Below are positions 32,049-40,561 of a stretch of DNA of 42,859 bases, one piece after another. Origin of the DNA: an uncultured Bacilli bacterium. Its GTDB lineage: Bacteria > Bacillota_I > Bacilli_A > RFN20 > CAG-449. The translations under genes were made by a program, and so were the position numbers. Under the pieces are notes generated by a model. The model saw nothing but the letters and a program-made list of their open reading frames with translations, made no database searches and was not told the origin of the DNA. The stretch is taken from contig CALVKD010000056.1 of NCBI GenBank assembly GCA_944332525.1, forward strand, positions 1 to 42,859, read 5' to 3'. Positions within the stretch are counted from its first letter, which is position 1, and the number at the start of each line of letters is the position of its first letter.

Positions 32049-34201
32049 AAATCATTAAGCGCAGCGGAGCCGAAGTTCAATTCGATATCCAAAAGATTAT
32101 CAACGCTATTCAGGGAGCAAACCACGAGGTTACCCCAACTAAAAGATTATCTGATGAAGATGTTTTAAGTTGCGCGGAAAACGTTGAAAAGCTCTGCTTA
32201 GAAAAAGGAAGAATTCTGACAGTTGAAGAAGTTCAAGACCTCGTCGAAAATCAGATAATGGACCATAAAGCATTTGAAGTTGCTCGTAAATATATTACTT
32301 ATCGTTATCAACGCGCGTTAGCTAGAAAAGCTAATACGACCGATCAACAAATCTTAACATTGCTCGAATGCAACAATGAGGATGTTAAAGAAGAGAACTC
32401 AAATAAGAATCCAACGGTTAACTCTGTTCAAAGAGACTATATGGCCGGTGAAGTAAGTAAAGATATCACAAAGAGAATTTTACTTCCAAAAGATATCGTT
32501 GAAGCGCATGAACAAGGTATCATTCACTTCCACGATGCTGACTACTTTGCTCAACATATGCATAACTGCGATTTAGTTAACCTCGAAGATATGTTACAAA
32601 ACGGAACTGTTATCTCGGGGACGATGATTGAAAAACCAAAGTCATTCTCAACGGCTTGTAACATTGCAACACAGATTATCGCTCAAGTCGCATCAAACCA
32701 ATATGGTGGACAATCGATTTCTATCACTCACTTAGCTCCATTTGTCGAAGTTTCTCGTCAGAAGATTAGAAAAGCTGTCGAAGAAGAATTCGCAGGTGTC
32801 GATGTTACAAGAGAACATATTGAAGAAGTCATCGCTAAGAGATTAAATGAAGAAATAAAAAGAGGTGTCCAAACTATCCAATATCAGATAGTCACCTTAT
32901 TAACAACAAATGGACAAGCACCGTTCGTCACAATCTTCATGTATCTCAATGAAGCGAGATCAGAACAAGAAAAGAAAGATATCGCTTTAATAACTGAAGA
33001 GATTTTAAGGCAGAGAATTCAAGGCGTTAAAAACGAAAAAGGTGTCTGGATTACTCCGGCATTCCCTAAACTAATCTATGTTTTGGAACCAGACAATATC
33101 GATCCAGGTACACCTTATTACTACCTCACTGAATTAGCGGCAAAGTGCACAGCTAGAAGAATGGTTCCAGATTATATTTCTGAAAAGATTATGCTCGAAT
33201 TAAAACAAGGTAACTGCTACACCTGCATGGGCTGCCGTTCCTTCTTGACACCTTATAAGAATGAAAAAGGTCAATATCAATTCTATGGACGTTTTAATCA
33301 AGGCGTAGTAACGATTAACCTCGTCGATGTCGCTTTATCTAGTAAAGGTGATTTTAATTCGTTCTGGAAGATTTTTGATGAAAGACTTGATCTTTGCTAC
33401 CGGGCATTGATGTGTCGTCACAACCGCTTAAAAGGAACTAAATCAGATGTCGCTCCAATCCTTTGGCAATATGGAGCCTTAGCTAGATTGAAGAAAGGCG
33501 AAACCATCGATAAACTCCTTTATAACGGATATTCAACTATTTCTTTAGGTTATGCTGGATTATACGAATGCGTTAAGTATATGACTGGAAAATCACATAC
33601 TGATCCAGAAGCGACACCATTTGCCTTAAAAGTCATGCAACATATGAATGATGCTTGCGCAAATTGGAAAGCAAAAGAACATATCGATTTCTCGCTTTAC
33701 GGAACACCGCTTGAATCAACTACTTATAAGTTCGCAAAATGCTTGCAGAAGAGATTCGGTATCATCAAAGGTATAACCGATAAAAACTATATCACCAATT
33801 CTTATCATATCGTTGTTTCTGAACACATTGATGCTTTCAAGAAACTTGAATTTGAATCGCAGTTCCAAAGATTATCACCAGGCGGAGCAATTTCTTATAT
33901 TGAAGTTCCAAATATGGAAAACAATATCCCAGCAGTATTAAAAGTTATTCGCTATATCTATGATCACATCATGTATGCAGAACTTAATACTAAATCGGAT
34001 TATTGCCAAGTCTGCGGATACAATGGTGAAATTCAAATTAAAGAAGATAAAGATGGAAAATTATTCTGGGAATGCCCTCAATGTGGAAACAGAGATCAAA
34101 GCAAGATGAATGTCGCTAGAAGAACCTGCGGATATATCGGTTCTCAATTCTGGAACCAAGGACGTACTCAGGAAATCAGAGATAGGGTATTGCATTTATA
34201 A
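32045..34201 (+). CDS. nrdD: anaerobic ribonucleoside-triphosphate reductase (class III)
   Basis: 718 residues. An N-terminal ATP-cone (MKIIKRSGAEVQFD to about residue 92) is the allosteric activity switch. The barrel domain follows, then a zinc site CQVCG...CPQCG and the glycyl-radical motif RRTCGYIGSQFWNQGR near the C-terminus (about 697-712). It reduces NTPs to dNTPs without oxygen; the radical is installed by NrdG, encoded next. AGAAGGG precedes the ATG. No aerobic ribonucleotide reductase lies in the window. Confidence 0.97.
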   Translation: MKIIKRSGAEVQFDIQKIINAIQGANHEVTPTKRLSDEDVLSCAENVEKLCLEKGRILTVEEVQDLVENQIMDHKAFEVARKYITYRYQRALARKANTTDQQILTLLECNNEDVKEENSNKNPTVNSVQRDYMAGEVSKDITKRILLPKDIVEAHEQGIIHFHDADYFAQHMHNCDLVNLEDMLQNGTVISGTMIEKPKSFSTACNIATQIIAQVASNQYGGQSISITHLAPFVEVSRQKIRKAVEEEFAGVDVTREHIEEVIAKRLNEEIKRGVQTIQYQIVTLLTTNGQAPFVTIFMYLNEARSEQEKKDIALITEEILRQRIQGVKNEKGVWITPAFPKLIYVLEPDNIDPGTPYYYLTELAAKCTARRMVPDYISEKIMLELKQGNCYTCMGCRSFLTPYKNEKGQYQFYGRFNQGVVTINLVDVALSSKGDFNSFWKIFDERLDLCYRALMCRHNRLKGTKSDVAPILWQYGALARLKKGETIDKLLYNGYSTISLGYAGLYECVKYMTGKSHTDPEATPFALKVMQHMNDACANWKAKEHIDFSLYGTPLESTTYKFAKCLQKRFGIIKGITDKNYITNSYHIVVSEHIDAFKKLEFESQFQRLSPGGAISYIEVPNMENNIPAVLKVIRYIYDHIMYAELNTKSDYCQVCGYNGEIQIKEDKDGKLFWECPQCGNRDQSKMNVARRTCGYIGSQFWNQGRTQEIRDRVLHL

Positions 34202-34743
34202 TGTATTACGGAAATATCAAAAACTGTGATGTTGCAGATGGATTAGGTGTTAGAGTATCTCTGTTTGTCTCGGGATGCCGTAATCACTGCAAAGGTTGCT
34301 TTAATGAACAGACCTGGGATTTCCATTATGGTGATTTATATACTCAAGAAGTTGAAGATTACATAATAGACTTACTTAAACCTGATTATATTGATGGCTT
34401 TACTTTATTAGGTGGCGAACCTTTTGAAGAAGAAAACCAAGAAACGGTCTGCAAGTTATTAAAAAGAATTAAAGAAACATATCCAGCTAAAAGCATTTGG
34501 TGCTATACCGGATATATTCTCGATCAAGATATTTTGCCAAAAGACGGCAGAAAGCATACAAAGTTTACCGATGAGATATTGTCTTATATAGATGTATTAG
34601 TCGATGGACCATTTATCGAAAGTAAGAGAAATCTAATGCTTGAATATCGCGGATCAGAAAATCAAAGATTAATCGATTTGTCATCAACTTTAAAAGAAAA
34701 AAGAATTATTCCTTATATTGTTAAACAAACTTCTATGGATTAA
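34201..34743 (+). CDS. nrdG: anaerobic ribonucleotide reductase activase
   Basis: 180 residues. Radical-SAM enzyme with the cluster motif CRNHCKGC (about residues 30-37; CxxxCxxC) and the SAM-binding LLGGEPFEE. It generates the glycyl radical on NrdD. Its ATG shares the last base of the nrdD stop (TAATG), so the two are translated as a unit. A terminator follows. Confidence 0.95.
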   Translation: MYYGNIKNCDVADGLGVRVSLFVSGCRNHCKGCFNEQTWDFHYGDLYTQEVEDYIIDLLKPDYIDGFTLLGGEPFEEENQETVCKLLKRIKETYPAKSIWCYTGYILDQDILPKDGRKHTKFTDEILSYIDVLVDGPFIESKRNLMLEYRGSENQRLIDLSSTLKEKRIIPYIVKQTSMD

Positions 34744-34771
34744 GAGAGCGCTTTGCTCTCTTTTCTTTTTG
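34742..34771 (+). terminator. intrinsic terminator after nrdG
   Basis: AAGAGAGC / GCTCTCTT (34742-34749 / 34755-34762), loop GCTTT, tail TTTTCTTTTT. Confidence 0.85.
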
Positions 34772-34810
34772 GTTTACATTTGTTAGGATAAAATCAAGAA
34801 CAGAGATATT

Positions 34811-35350
34811 ATGATAAAAAGATATAAAGAGTATATTCAGGAAGCTCTAGTTGAACTGTTAAAGAAACAATCAATAAAGGATATAAGCATTACTGATTTA
34901 ACAGAAAAAGCTGGGATAGCTAGATCGACATTTTACCGTTATTATTCATCGCTTGATGAAGTTATTGATGACTATATTTTGGCTATTTTCTCAAAGATGC
35001 GTAAAGAAAAATCCTTTAATTTTAATGTTCAATCAACCATAAGAGGATTTTTAGAAATTTTTTATGATTATCGTGATTTTTTCCGTTTACTCGCGCGAAG
35101 AGGATTATTAGAGAGCGTTGAAAGATTTTTATTCAAAGTTTGCTATGAAGGAATAAAAGATCTCGGTAAAAACTCTCAACTTAATGAATTAGAAGCTTAT
35201 TATTATGGGGGAGCGAGTTCGTGGTTTATCATCGGAATCATTATTGATGATTATAAAGTTCCAATTGAAGAAGCGGAAAAAAAGTTAGGTAGTCTATTAA
35301 TGGGCGATACTAAGAAGAGATTAGACGATATAAAAACATCAAGGGATTAG
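34811..35350 (+). CDS. TetR-family regulator
   Basis: 179 residues with a TetR helix-turn-helix at the N-terminus (IQEALVELLKKQSIKDISI, then AGIARSTFYRYYSSLDEVIDDY). The C-terminal half resembles the TetR_C subgroup with GGASSWFIIGIIIDD. A TGTTAGGAT extended -10 lies 22 bases before the ATG; no strong ribosome binding site. The last bases lie in the terminator shared with the convergent GH5 gene. Target unknown. Confidence 0.85.
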   Translation: MIKRYKEYIQEALVELLKKQSIKDISITDLTEKAGIARSTFYRYYSSLDEVIDDYILAIFSKMRKEKSFNFNVQSTIRGFLEIFYDYRDFFRLLARRGLLESVERFLFKVCYEGIKDLGKNSQLNELEAYYYGGASSWFIIGIIIDDYKVPIEEAEKKLGSLLMGDTKKRLDDIKTSRD

Positions 35351-35370
35351 CCTTGATGTTTCTTTTTTTA
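35335..35370. terminator. bidirectional intrinsic terminator
   Basis: AACATCAAGG / CCTTGATGTT (35335-35344 / 35351-35360), loop GATTAG, tail TCTTTTTTT on the plus strand and TTTTTAT on the minus strand. It serves the TetR gene and the GH5 gene. Confidence 0.88.
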
Positions 35371-36669
35371 TTTTCTGCTGGCAAAGTAATTTTTATAGAA
35401 TTGGTATAAATAACTTGGTTCAGCGTTTTCGGTACCTACTTGACTATAAGTATTAACGATTTCTTCGTATGTCGCAGTTGATAAATCTACTGGTTTTAAG
35501 TTTAATTCATAGATACCCCAAGAGCCACGAGTATTATTAGCAGGGATGATGTTATACATATATTTATTAGTTTTATATGTCCAAGAAGAGAATGACCAGC
35601 CGAGTTTTTCAAAGAAATCTAAAGTAGCTTGCCAATCACCTAAATCATTCCAAGCATTAAATTCCCCAATGTAAACAGGGACATCATAATCCATTAAATT
35701 ATGTAATGCTTTATAGAAATAAAGGGTAGTTTCTTGAGATAAAACGGTTTGATTATAGATGTGATATTCATAGCAGACATTTTCCCAGCCATAAGTTCTT
35801 GGATTAACTCCGTGAATTGGGAAAGTGAAGCATTCCATAAAAATCATATGATTAGGGTCAACAGATCTTACGGCATCGTAGAGTTCATCATAATAATCAA
35901 AATTGATTTTTCCGGCATATTTACCAGGAGCGCGACGCGGTTCGTTAAGCAAATCGTAACCAGCGATAATTTTTTCATCTTTGAAATGTGTCGCGATTGT
36001 TTTCCAAAGATTAATAGTCTTTTCGCGGTATTCAGGAGTGGTGTATAAAGCCCATTGCGAATCATCACCGGAATGGATATCTTGGTTTTGTGAACCAATT
36101 GCTCCATGGAGATCGACAACGCAGTAGAGATTATATTTATTGCACATCTCGATTGCCCAATCTAATTTATCAAAACCGTTTTCTTTAATTGTTTCTCCAT
36201 CGGTCATGATATTTAGATAACTAAAATTAATTCTAACTGTATTCATTCCTAAATCAGCGATAGTTTTAAAATCGTTTTCGGTAATGAAAGTATCGATATA
36301 GAGCTTTTCGACTGCATCAATTTGTTCAGCGGTTAAATTTGGATTGTCCGCCATAGCTTCTAAAGCTCTTTTTTGAGTATACAAACCTGTGTCGTAATCC
36401 CCAACTGTCGCAGAAGCCATCCATGCTTCTTGGACAAACCAGTCACCTAAATTGACACCTTCAAGCCTTAAAATGTTGCCTTCGCCATCATAGAGATTTG
36501 TACCTACCGCCTGGACATAACCATTAGGGTTATCTATTTTGTTAGGACGGTATGGATTTGGATCAATGAAGCAGAGAATAAAAAATCCAATGACAGGAAT
36601 TAAGATAATTACAATCAAAATCCATAAAATTATTTTTAATACAAGTTTTACTTTGCTCTTTTTTACCAT
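35368..36669 (-). CDS. membrane-anchored GH5-type glycoside hydrolase
   Basis: 433 residues. One N-terminal transmembrane segment (about 8-33) without a cleavage motif, so the enzyme is anchored outside the membrane. The catalytic barrel is GH5-like: LEGVNLGDWF, NTVRINFSY, VDLHG, the acid/base in LLNEPR (about residue 243), YEYHIYNQ and the nucleophile in VYIGEFNAW (about 338). Such enzymes cleave beta-glucans, mannans or related chains. Its neighbour is an exported esterase lipoprotein, which suggests work on an acylated polysaccharide. GAGGGA precedes the ATG. Confidence 0.88.
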   Translation of the reverse strand: MVKKSKVKLVLKIILWILIVIILIPVIGFFILCFIDPNPYRPNKIDNPNGYVQAVGTNLYDGEGNILRLEGVNLGDWFVQEAWMASATVGDYDTGLYTQKRALEAMADNPNLTAEQIDAVEKLYIDTFITENDFKTIADLGMNTVRINFSYLNIMTDGETIKENGFDKLDWAIEMCNKYNLYCVVDLHGAIGSQNQDIHSGDDSQWALYTTPEYREKTINLWKTIATHFKDEKIIAGYDLLNEPRRAPGKYAGKINFDYYDELYDAVRSVDPNHMIFMECFTFPIHGVNPRTYGWENVCYEYHIYNQTVLSQETTLYFYKALHNLMDYDVPVYIGEFNAWNDLGDWQATLDFFEKLGWSFSSWTYKTNKYMYNIIPANNTRGSWGIYELNLKPVDLSTATYEEIVNTYSQVGTENAEPSYLYQFYKNYFASRK

Positions 36670-36734
36670 AAGTTAATCCCTCTTATATATCTTACATGTA
36701 ATTATAATTTAATCATAAAATTTTAAATTTTACA

Positions 36735-37682
36735 TTAATTATTATAAAAAGCTAATGCTTCATCTATCCATCCTTCGGCGTCTGTTCCGCTTCCTAATCC
36801 GAATCCATGGATACAGTTGACCATTTTGGAATTATAAGAAATATTTAAATCTTTTAATGTATTTAAGTAATTGTAATAAGTATTACGTGAAAAATATTGA
36901 TCATTAGAACATTGTCTAATGAAGGCTTTAGGAAAATCTTCATCAAGATAGTATTTATCATAGCCATAGATCATCATTGACATTCCTGGTTTTGGTAAGT
37001 TGTATTTTCCGTAACCATTATCCTTCATTGACCACATGTTAACGGTCATTCCTCCTGCTGAAAATCCTCCAATAATGTAGTTGTCAATTTCGACATTTAA
37101 TTCTTTAGCATTATCAATTATAAATTGGATACCCTTAGCAACATCTTCCATTAAAGTTGGTAATGGTGTACCAAAATTATTTGAAACTCTATAAGTTAAA
37201 CAAAAAGCAGTATAGCCTAATTCGTTAAAATAAGCCGCGGCAGGAAGAGATTCAAATGGAGTGCAAACAGAGGAAAAACCACCTCCCGCTAATAGTAAGA
37301 CGAAAGGCTTTTTTTCATCGCTATGGAGACAGTAAAGAGAAGCCATATCTAAATCGGGATTAGATTGTCTTTCTTCTTCGCTATAGATTTCATAATGGAT
37401 GGTTTCACCATTTTTGGCTTGGTTTGATAAAGCAGTTAAGCCATATACGCAATCATTAGGATTCCAAGCTTTTTGTGATATCTGTACGGTTTTAGGTGTT
37501 TCATTATATACCCATTCATTCCCAACTAACAAGTCATCAAAAATTCCTTGAAATTCTGGTAATTCAGCCATTTGATAAAAAGGCATATCAACAGAAATAA
37601 CATTAGAATCAACACGTGCTTGTTGGCAGCTAATAAGCATTATGGAAGTTAAGCTGAGAAGAAATATGTTTTTTAATTCCAT
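36735..37682 (-). CDS. exported alpha/beta-hydrolase lipoprotein (acetylesterase-like)
   Basis: 315 residues. A signal peptide with lipobox LISC (Cys about residue 19) makes it a lipoprotein. The hydrolase has the GGGF oxyanion loop (HGGG-type, here AGGGFSS), the nucleophile elbow GFSAGG (about residue 205), the RQCSNDQYF acid region and CIHGFG carrying the histidine. It resembles carbohydrate acetyl-/feruloyl-esterase (BD-FAE, Aes) proteins. It lies upstream of and in the same direction as the GH5 gene with a 65-base gap; GGGGGG precedes the ATG. Confidence 0.85.
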   Translation of the reverse strand: MELKNIFLLSLTSIMLISCQQARVDSNVISVDMPFYQMAELPEFQGIFDDLLVGNEWVYNETPKTVQISQKAWNPNDCVYGLTALSNQAKNGETIHYEIYSEEERQSNPDLDMASLYCLHSDEKKPFVLLLAGGGFSSVCTPFESLPAAAYFNELGYTAFCLTYRVSNNFGTPLPTLMEDVAKGIQFIIDNAKELNVEIDNYIIGGFSAGGMTVNMWSMKDNGYGKYNLPKPGMSMMIYGYDKYYLDEDFPKAFIRQCSNDQYFSRNTYYNYLNTLKDLNISYNSKMVNCIHGFGLGSGTDAEGWIDEALAFYNN

Positions 37683-37784
37683 AGAATAATCCCCCCCATT
37701 ACCTTAATTATAATTAAAATGTTTAATAAAATATAAACTGATTATAAAAAATATAGTTTAATTTTTTTATTACAGCTTCTACGA

Positions 37785-37813
37785 TTGACTTAACTAATCT
37801 ATAAGAGTAGAAT
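37785..37813 (+). promoter_or_regulatory. promoter of the Fur/PerR-family gene
   Basis: TTGACT (37785-37790), 17-bp spacer, TAGAAT (37808-37813). The predicted start is near 37820, only about three bases from the first ATG at 37823. Confidence 0.75.
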
Positions 37814-37817
37814 AAAT

Positions 37818-37832
37818 TTAGAATGGTTCTAA
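37818..37832. promoter_or_regulatory. PerR-box-like operator 1 (autoregulatory)
   Basis: TTAGAATGGTTCTAA, a 7-1-7 inverted repeat of the Per-box geometry (B. subtilis consensus TTATAATNATTATAA). It covers the predicted transcription start and the first ATG of the regulator gene, which suits autorepression. Confidence 0.65.
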
Positions 37833-38200
37833 AAATGACAAAGCAGAGACAGTTGATTTATAACATTGTTAATTCAACACCAGATCACTTAAAAGTGGAA
37901 GAAATTTTCAATGAAGTTAAAAAAAATAATTCAACAATGGTATTTGCAACAGTCTATAACAGTTTAAACTATTTAGTAGAGAACGGATACATCAGAAGAA
38001 TTAGAATTCCTGGCTTACCAGATCATTTTGATAGAAATATTCAACCGCATGATCATTTGTTATGTGAAAAATGTGGAAAATTGATTGATGTTCCAAGTCA
38101 AGAGGAAAAATTAAACTTCTTTGATGGAAAAGGTAATTATTACCATAAAAAACAAGTTCTATACTACGGAGTATGTTATCTTTGCCAAAAGAAACTTTAG
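37823..38200 (+). CDS. Fur-family regulator, PerR-like
   Basis: 125 residues from 37823; a second ATG at 37835 (MTKQRQLIYNIV) fits the family start at least as well. The winged helix has VFATVYNSLNYLVENGYI (recognition region). The metal sites include HFDRN, HDHLLCEKCGK and CYLCQ, giving the two CxxC pairs of the structural zinc. A PerR role is favoured over Fur because of the Per-type box at its start and the following rubrerythrin gene. No Shine-Dalgarno sequence. The protein is slightly shorter than most PerR. Confidence 0.88.
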   Translation: MVLKMTKQRQLIYNIVNSTPDHLKVEEIFNEVKKNNSTMVFATVYNSLNYLVENGYIRRIRIPGLPDHFDRNIQPHDHLLCEKCGKLIDVPSQEEKLNFFDGKGNYYHKKQVLYYGVCYLCQKKL

Positions 38201-38211
38201 AACAGTTCAGA
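38197..38211. promoter_or_regulatory. PerR-box-like operator 2 before rubrerythrin
   Basis: TTAGAACAGTTCAGA, matching operator 1 in the left arm with one change and the right arm with two. It overlaps the stop of the regulator gene and lies about 35 bases upstream of the rubrerythrin ATG. Confidence 0.5.
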
Positions 38212-38245
38212 AACTTAAGGTAGCATAGGAGGAGAATTTAAGTTT

Positions 38246-38899
38246 ATGAAAACATTTAGATGCAAAGTCTGTGGACACGTTTTCCAATCAGATGAAGCTA
38301 ATCCAATTTGCCCAGTTTGCAAAAAAGGCGGAGACGCTCTCGAAGTAATCGATGAAAAACCAACATTAAAAGGAACTCAAACAGAAAAGAATCTTCAAAC
38401 AGCTTTTGCTGGTGAATCACAAGCTAGAAACAAATATACATATTTTGCTTCAGTTGCTAAAAAAGAAGGCTATGAACAAATCGCAGCTTTATTCTTAGAA
38501 ACAGCTGATAACGAAAAAGAACACGCTAAATTATGGTTCAAGGCTTTAGGCGAATTAGGTTCAACAGCTGAAAACTTAAAAGCTGCAGCAGCTGGTGAAA
38601 ACTATGAATGGACAGAAATGTACAAGGAATTTGCTGAAACAGCAGATAAAGAAGGTTTCCATGAATTAGCAGAACAATTCCGCGGTGTTGCTGCAATTGA
38701 AAAACATCACGAAGAAAGATATCTCGCGTTATTAAAGAATGTCGAAAATCTTGAAGTCTTTGCTAAGAAGACAGGCATCCATACTTGGAAATGCCGTAAC
38801 TGCGGCTGCCTCGTCATTGCAAGCGAAGCACCAAAAATTTGCCCAGTTTGCTTACATCCACAAGCATACTTTGAACTTGCAGACGCAAATAACTATTAA
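38246..38899 (+). CDS. rubrerythrin with rubredoxin-like domains at both ends
   Basis: 217 residues. A first rubredoxin-like knuckle pair (CKVC about 6-9, CPVC about 22-25) is followed by the di-iron four-helix bundle ([33 protein letters not shown], holding the EXXH ligands), then a second rubredoxin domain (CRNC, CPVC) at the C-terminus. Usual rubrerythrin has only the C-terminal rubredoxin; reverse rubrerythrin has only the N-terminal one. It reduces hydrogen peroxide with electrons from rubredoxin/NADH. GGAGGAG precedes the ATG; it follows the PerR-like gene and probably is controlled by it. Confidence 0.92.
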   Translation: MKTFRCKVCGHVFQSDEANPICPVCKKGGDALEVIDEKPTLKGTQTEKNLQTAFAGESQARNKYTYFASVAKKEGYEQIAALFLETADNEKEHAKLWFKALGELGSTAENLKAAAAGENYEWTEMYKEFAETADKEGFHELAEQFRGVAAIEKHHEERYLALLKNVENLEVFAKKTGIHTWKCRNCGCLVIASEAPKICPVCLHPQAYFELADANNY

Positions 38900-38920
38900 T
38901 ATTCTCTTTGTAGATAATTG

Positions 38921-38946
38921 GCATGGCTTCGGCCATGCTTTTTTAT
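38921..38946 (+). terminator. intrinsic terminator after rubrerythrin
   Basis: GCATGGC-TTCG-GCCATGC (38921-38938), a UUCG-capped stem, followed by TTTTTTATT. Confidence 0.9.
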
Positions 38947-39028
38947 TAAAAATTAATCAAAAAACAAAAAAAAGGATTAGATTTATTTAAAAAATATAAA
39001 CACATGACTATAAGTGCTAAAAATAATG

Positions 39029-39056
39029 TTGACTTTTTATCAATATACTTTATATC
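39029..39056 (+). promoter_or_regulatory. promoter of the YcxB-gene leader RNA
   Basis: TTGACT (39029-39034), 16-bp spacer, TATATC (39051-39056). The predicted start is near 39063, giving a leader of about 190 bases before the gene. Confidence 0.6.
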
Positions 39057-39062
39057 ATGAGG

Positions 39063-39223
39063 TTAGAAAAGAAGTATATTACACGAGTTCTAAAACTGAA
39101 GAAGAGGCGGAGATAACCGAAGTTACGTGAAGTAATAATCTTCAGAAAAAGGAACTAGGTGTTTTAGAAAAAGACTCCTCGTAGAGAAAAAATATTGTCT
39201 TGAAAGGAACGAGGAGTTTTTTT
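39063..39223 (+). ncRNA. structured leader RNA with perfect terminator (attenuator/riboswitch candidate)
   Basis: P1 TTCTAAAA (39088-39095) pairs with TTTTAGAA (39162-39169); nested P2 CTGAAGA (39096-39102) pairs with TCTTCAG (39139-39145); an inner hairpin TAAC-CGAA-GTTA (39114-39125) sits in its loop. A perfect 9-bp terminator ACTCCTCGT / ACGAGGAGT (39174-39182 / 39209-39217) with a TTTTTTT tail follows. The segment ACGAGT (39083-39088) can pair with the left arm of the terminator (CTCGT or ACTC), offering an antiterminator alternative. The class is unknown to me; it does not show T-box, lysine or M-box core motifs. Confidence 0.6.
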
Positions 39224-39253
39224 ATACTTTAAATATATAGAAGAGGTAATGGT

Positions 39254-40417
39254 ATGGATAATATTTTTTTAGAAGGCGAAGTCTCATACGATGAGAAATA
39301 TCTTTTAAAAACGAATACTTCGCTTATGAAACAAGCCTTATTACCATTTATTATAAGTGCGGTTATCTGTCTATTAGCTATTGTTTTTATTTCTGCTAGT
39401 AGCGTTAATAAATTGTTTATTATAATACCGGTTTGCATAATTATATTCTTAGTAATTTTAGTAATTATTTATTTTTATAGTATTAAAACGGCAGTTAAGG
39501 ATTCGCTTACTACTAAACCTAATAGCAAATTAATATACCGTTTTTCTTATGATAATTTTTCCGGAGAATTGATTTCTGATACATCAAAATTTTCTTTTGA
39601 GAAAAAGTATGATGAAATTAAAAGAATGCTGACGGATAAAGATAATATTTACATCTTTTTTTATGATGTTGTTATAGCTTTAGAAAAAAAGAATGTTTCA
39701 CCGCATCAAGAAGCTATTTTGAAAACGTTGATTAAAAGCAATAAAATATCGGTGACGAAGGATGGAATTTATTATTCGTTAATTATTCTTTTTGTATTGT
39801 CATTGCTCACACCTTTTATAGGTATCATTTTGATAAGTTTGATGGTCGCTTCTTCACCAATCCCAGAATTTCCGTATCTAACATTAAAATACATTTATAT
39901 TTTCTTCTTTTTATTAATCATTCCGGCTTTGTCTATTATCTTAGGAATAATCCTTAGAAAAAGATACCGTTGCAAGAAGAATTTAATTGGAGGAATTATT
40001 ATGTTTATAATAACCTTCATATTTGCCTCGATGAGTTTTTCTCCTGAAGCAGCAATTAAGACTGATTTTAAATATGTAGATGAAGTTTCCGAAATCGTTC
40101 ATTTAGATTTTCCAAAGGAAGGGTACTGCGATTATTTGGTAATTGACGGGAATGAAAATTTTCAAATGATGGTAAGATTTTCTGATCCAAGCGAAGTGAT
40201 GAAAGTAATTAATGCCTCATCGTTTACTAAACAGTTAGAACCTGTGATATATATGAATTTGCCAGTATATTATCAGCTAACCATCAAAGACTATGATTAT
40301 TATTTAGTCTATGATGCCGATAATAGACTTTACAATGAATCAATTGATGGTGAAAGTTATGTTCTCTGCTATAAAGAGACAACAAATCTTCTTTATTGTT
40401 TTAGCCTTAATCGTTAA
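39254..40417 (+). CDS. YcxB-like membrane protein
   Basis: 387 residues. The first 75 residues have two transmembrane segments (about 32-50 and 52-74). A YcxB-type domain follows (FSYDNFSGELISDTSKFSFE, then YDEIKRML, IYIFFYDVVIALEKK, about 95-145). Then three to four more transmembrane segments (about 173-198, 210-237, 245-262) and an outer C-terminal domain (about 265-387) of unknown fold with many aromatics. AGAGGT precedes the ATG. It is expressed from a long leader containing a perfect terminator. Function unknown. Confidence 0.65.
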   Translation: MDNIFLEGEVSYDEKYLLKTNTSLMKQALLPFIISAVICLLAIVFISASSVNKLFIIIPVCIIIFLVILVIIYFYSIKTAVKDSLTTKPNSKLIYRFSYDNFSGELISDTSKFSFEKKYDEIKRMLTDKDNIYIFFYDVVIALEKKNVSPHQEAILKTLIKSNKISVTKDGIYYSLIILFVLSLLTPFIGIILISLMVASSPIPEFPYLTLKYIYIFFFLLIIPALSIILGIILRKRYRCKKNLIGGIIMFIITFIFASMSFSPEAAIKTDFKYVDEVSEIVHLDFPKEGYCDYLVIDGNENFQMMVRFSDPSEVMKVINASSFTKQLEPVIYMNLPVYYQLTIKDYDYYLVYDADNRLYNESIDGESYVLCYKETTNLLYCFSLNR

Positions 40418-40526
40418 ATTTTCAAAATTTAGAGCAAAAATAGGTAAAATTTATCCTGAAAAAGCAAAAAACAGTAAAAAAATTAAAAAAGTTATTGACA
40501 TGTACATATAATTTTATCCAAGGGTA

Positions 40527-40555
40527 TTGCTATTTCTAATAAAATCATTTAATAT
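40527..40555 (+). promoter_or_regulatory. possible promoter of the rod-shaped RNA
   Basis: TTGCTA (40527-40532), 17-bp spacer, TAATAT (40550-40555). Both boxes are imperfect. The predicted start is near 40562, about 20 bases before the first long stem of the RNA. Confidence 0.4.
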
Positions 40556-40561
40556 GCAAGT

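Noticed and set aside
39063-39223. T-box, lysine or M-box riboswitch before the YcxB-like gene
   Set aside because: The T-box sequence TGGNACCGCG and the conserved core motifs of lysine and magnesium riboswitches are absent; only the general switch layout is similar.
40495-40512. TTGACA followed closely by a perfect TATAAT before the rod-shaped RNA
   Set aside because: Only 6 bases separate the two boxes, far from the 16-18 needed for one promoter. Each might act with another partner, but the pair as such is not a promoter.
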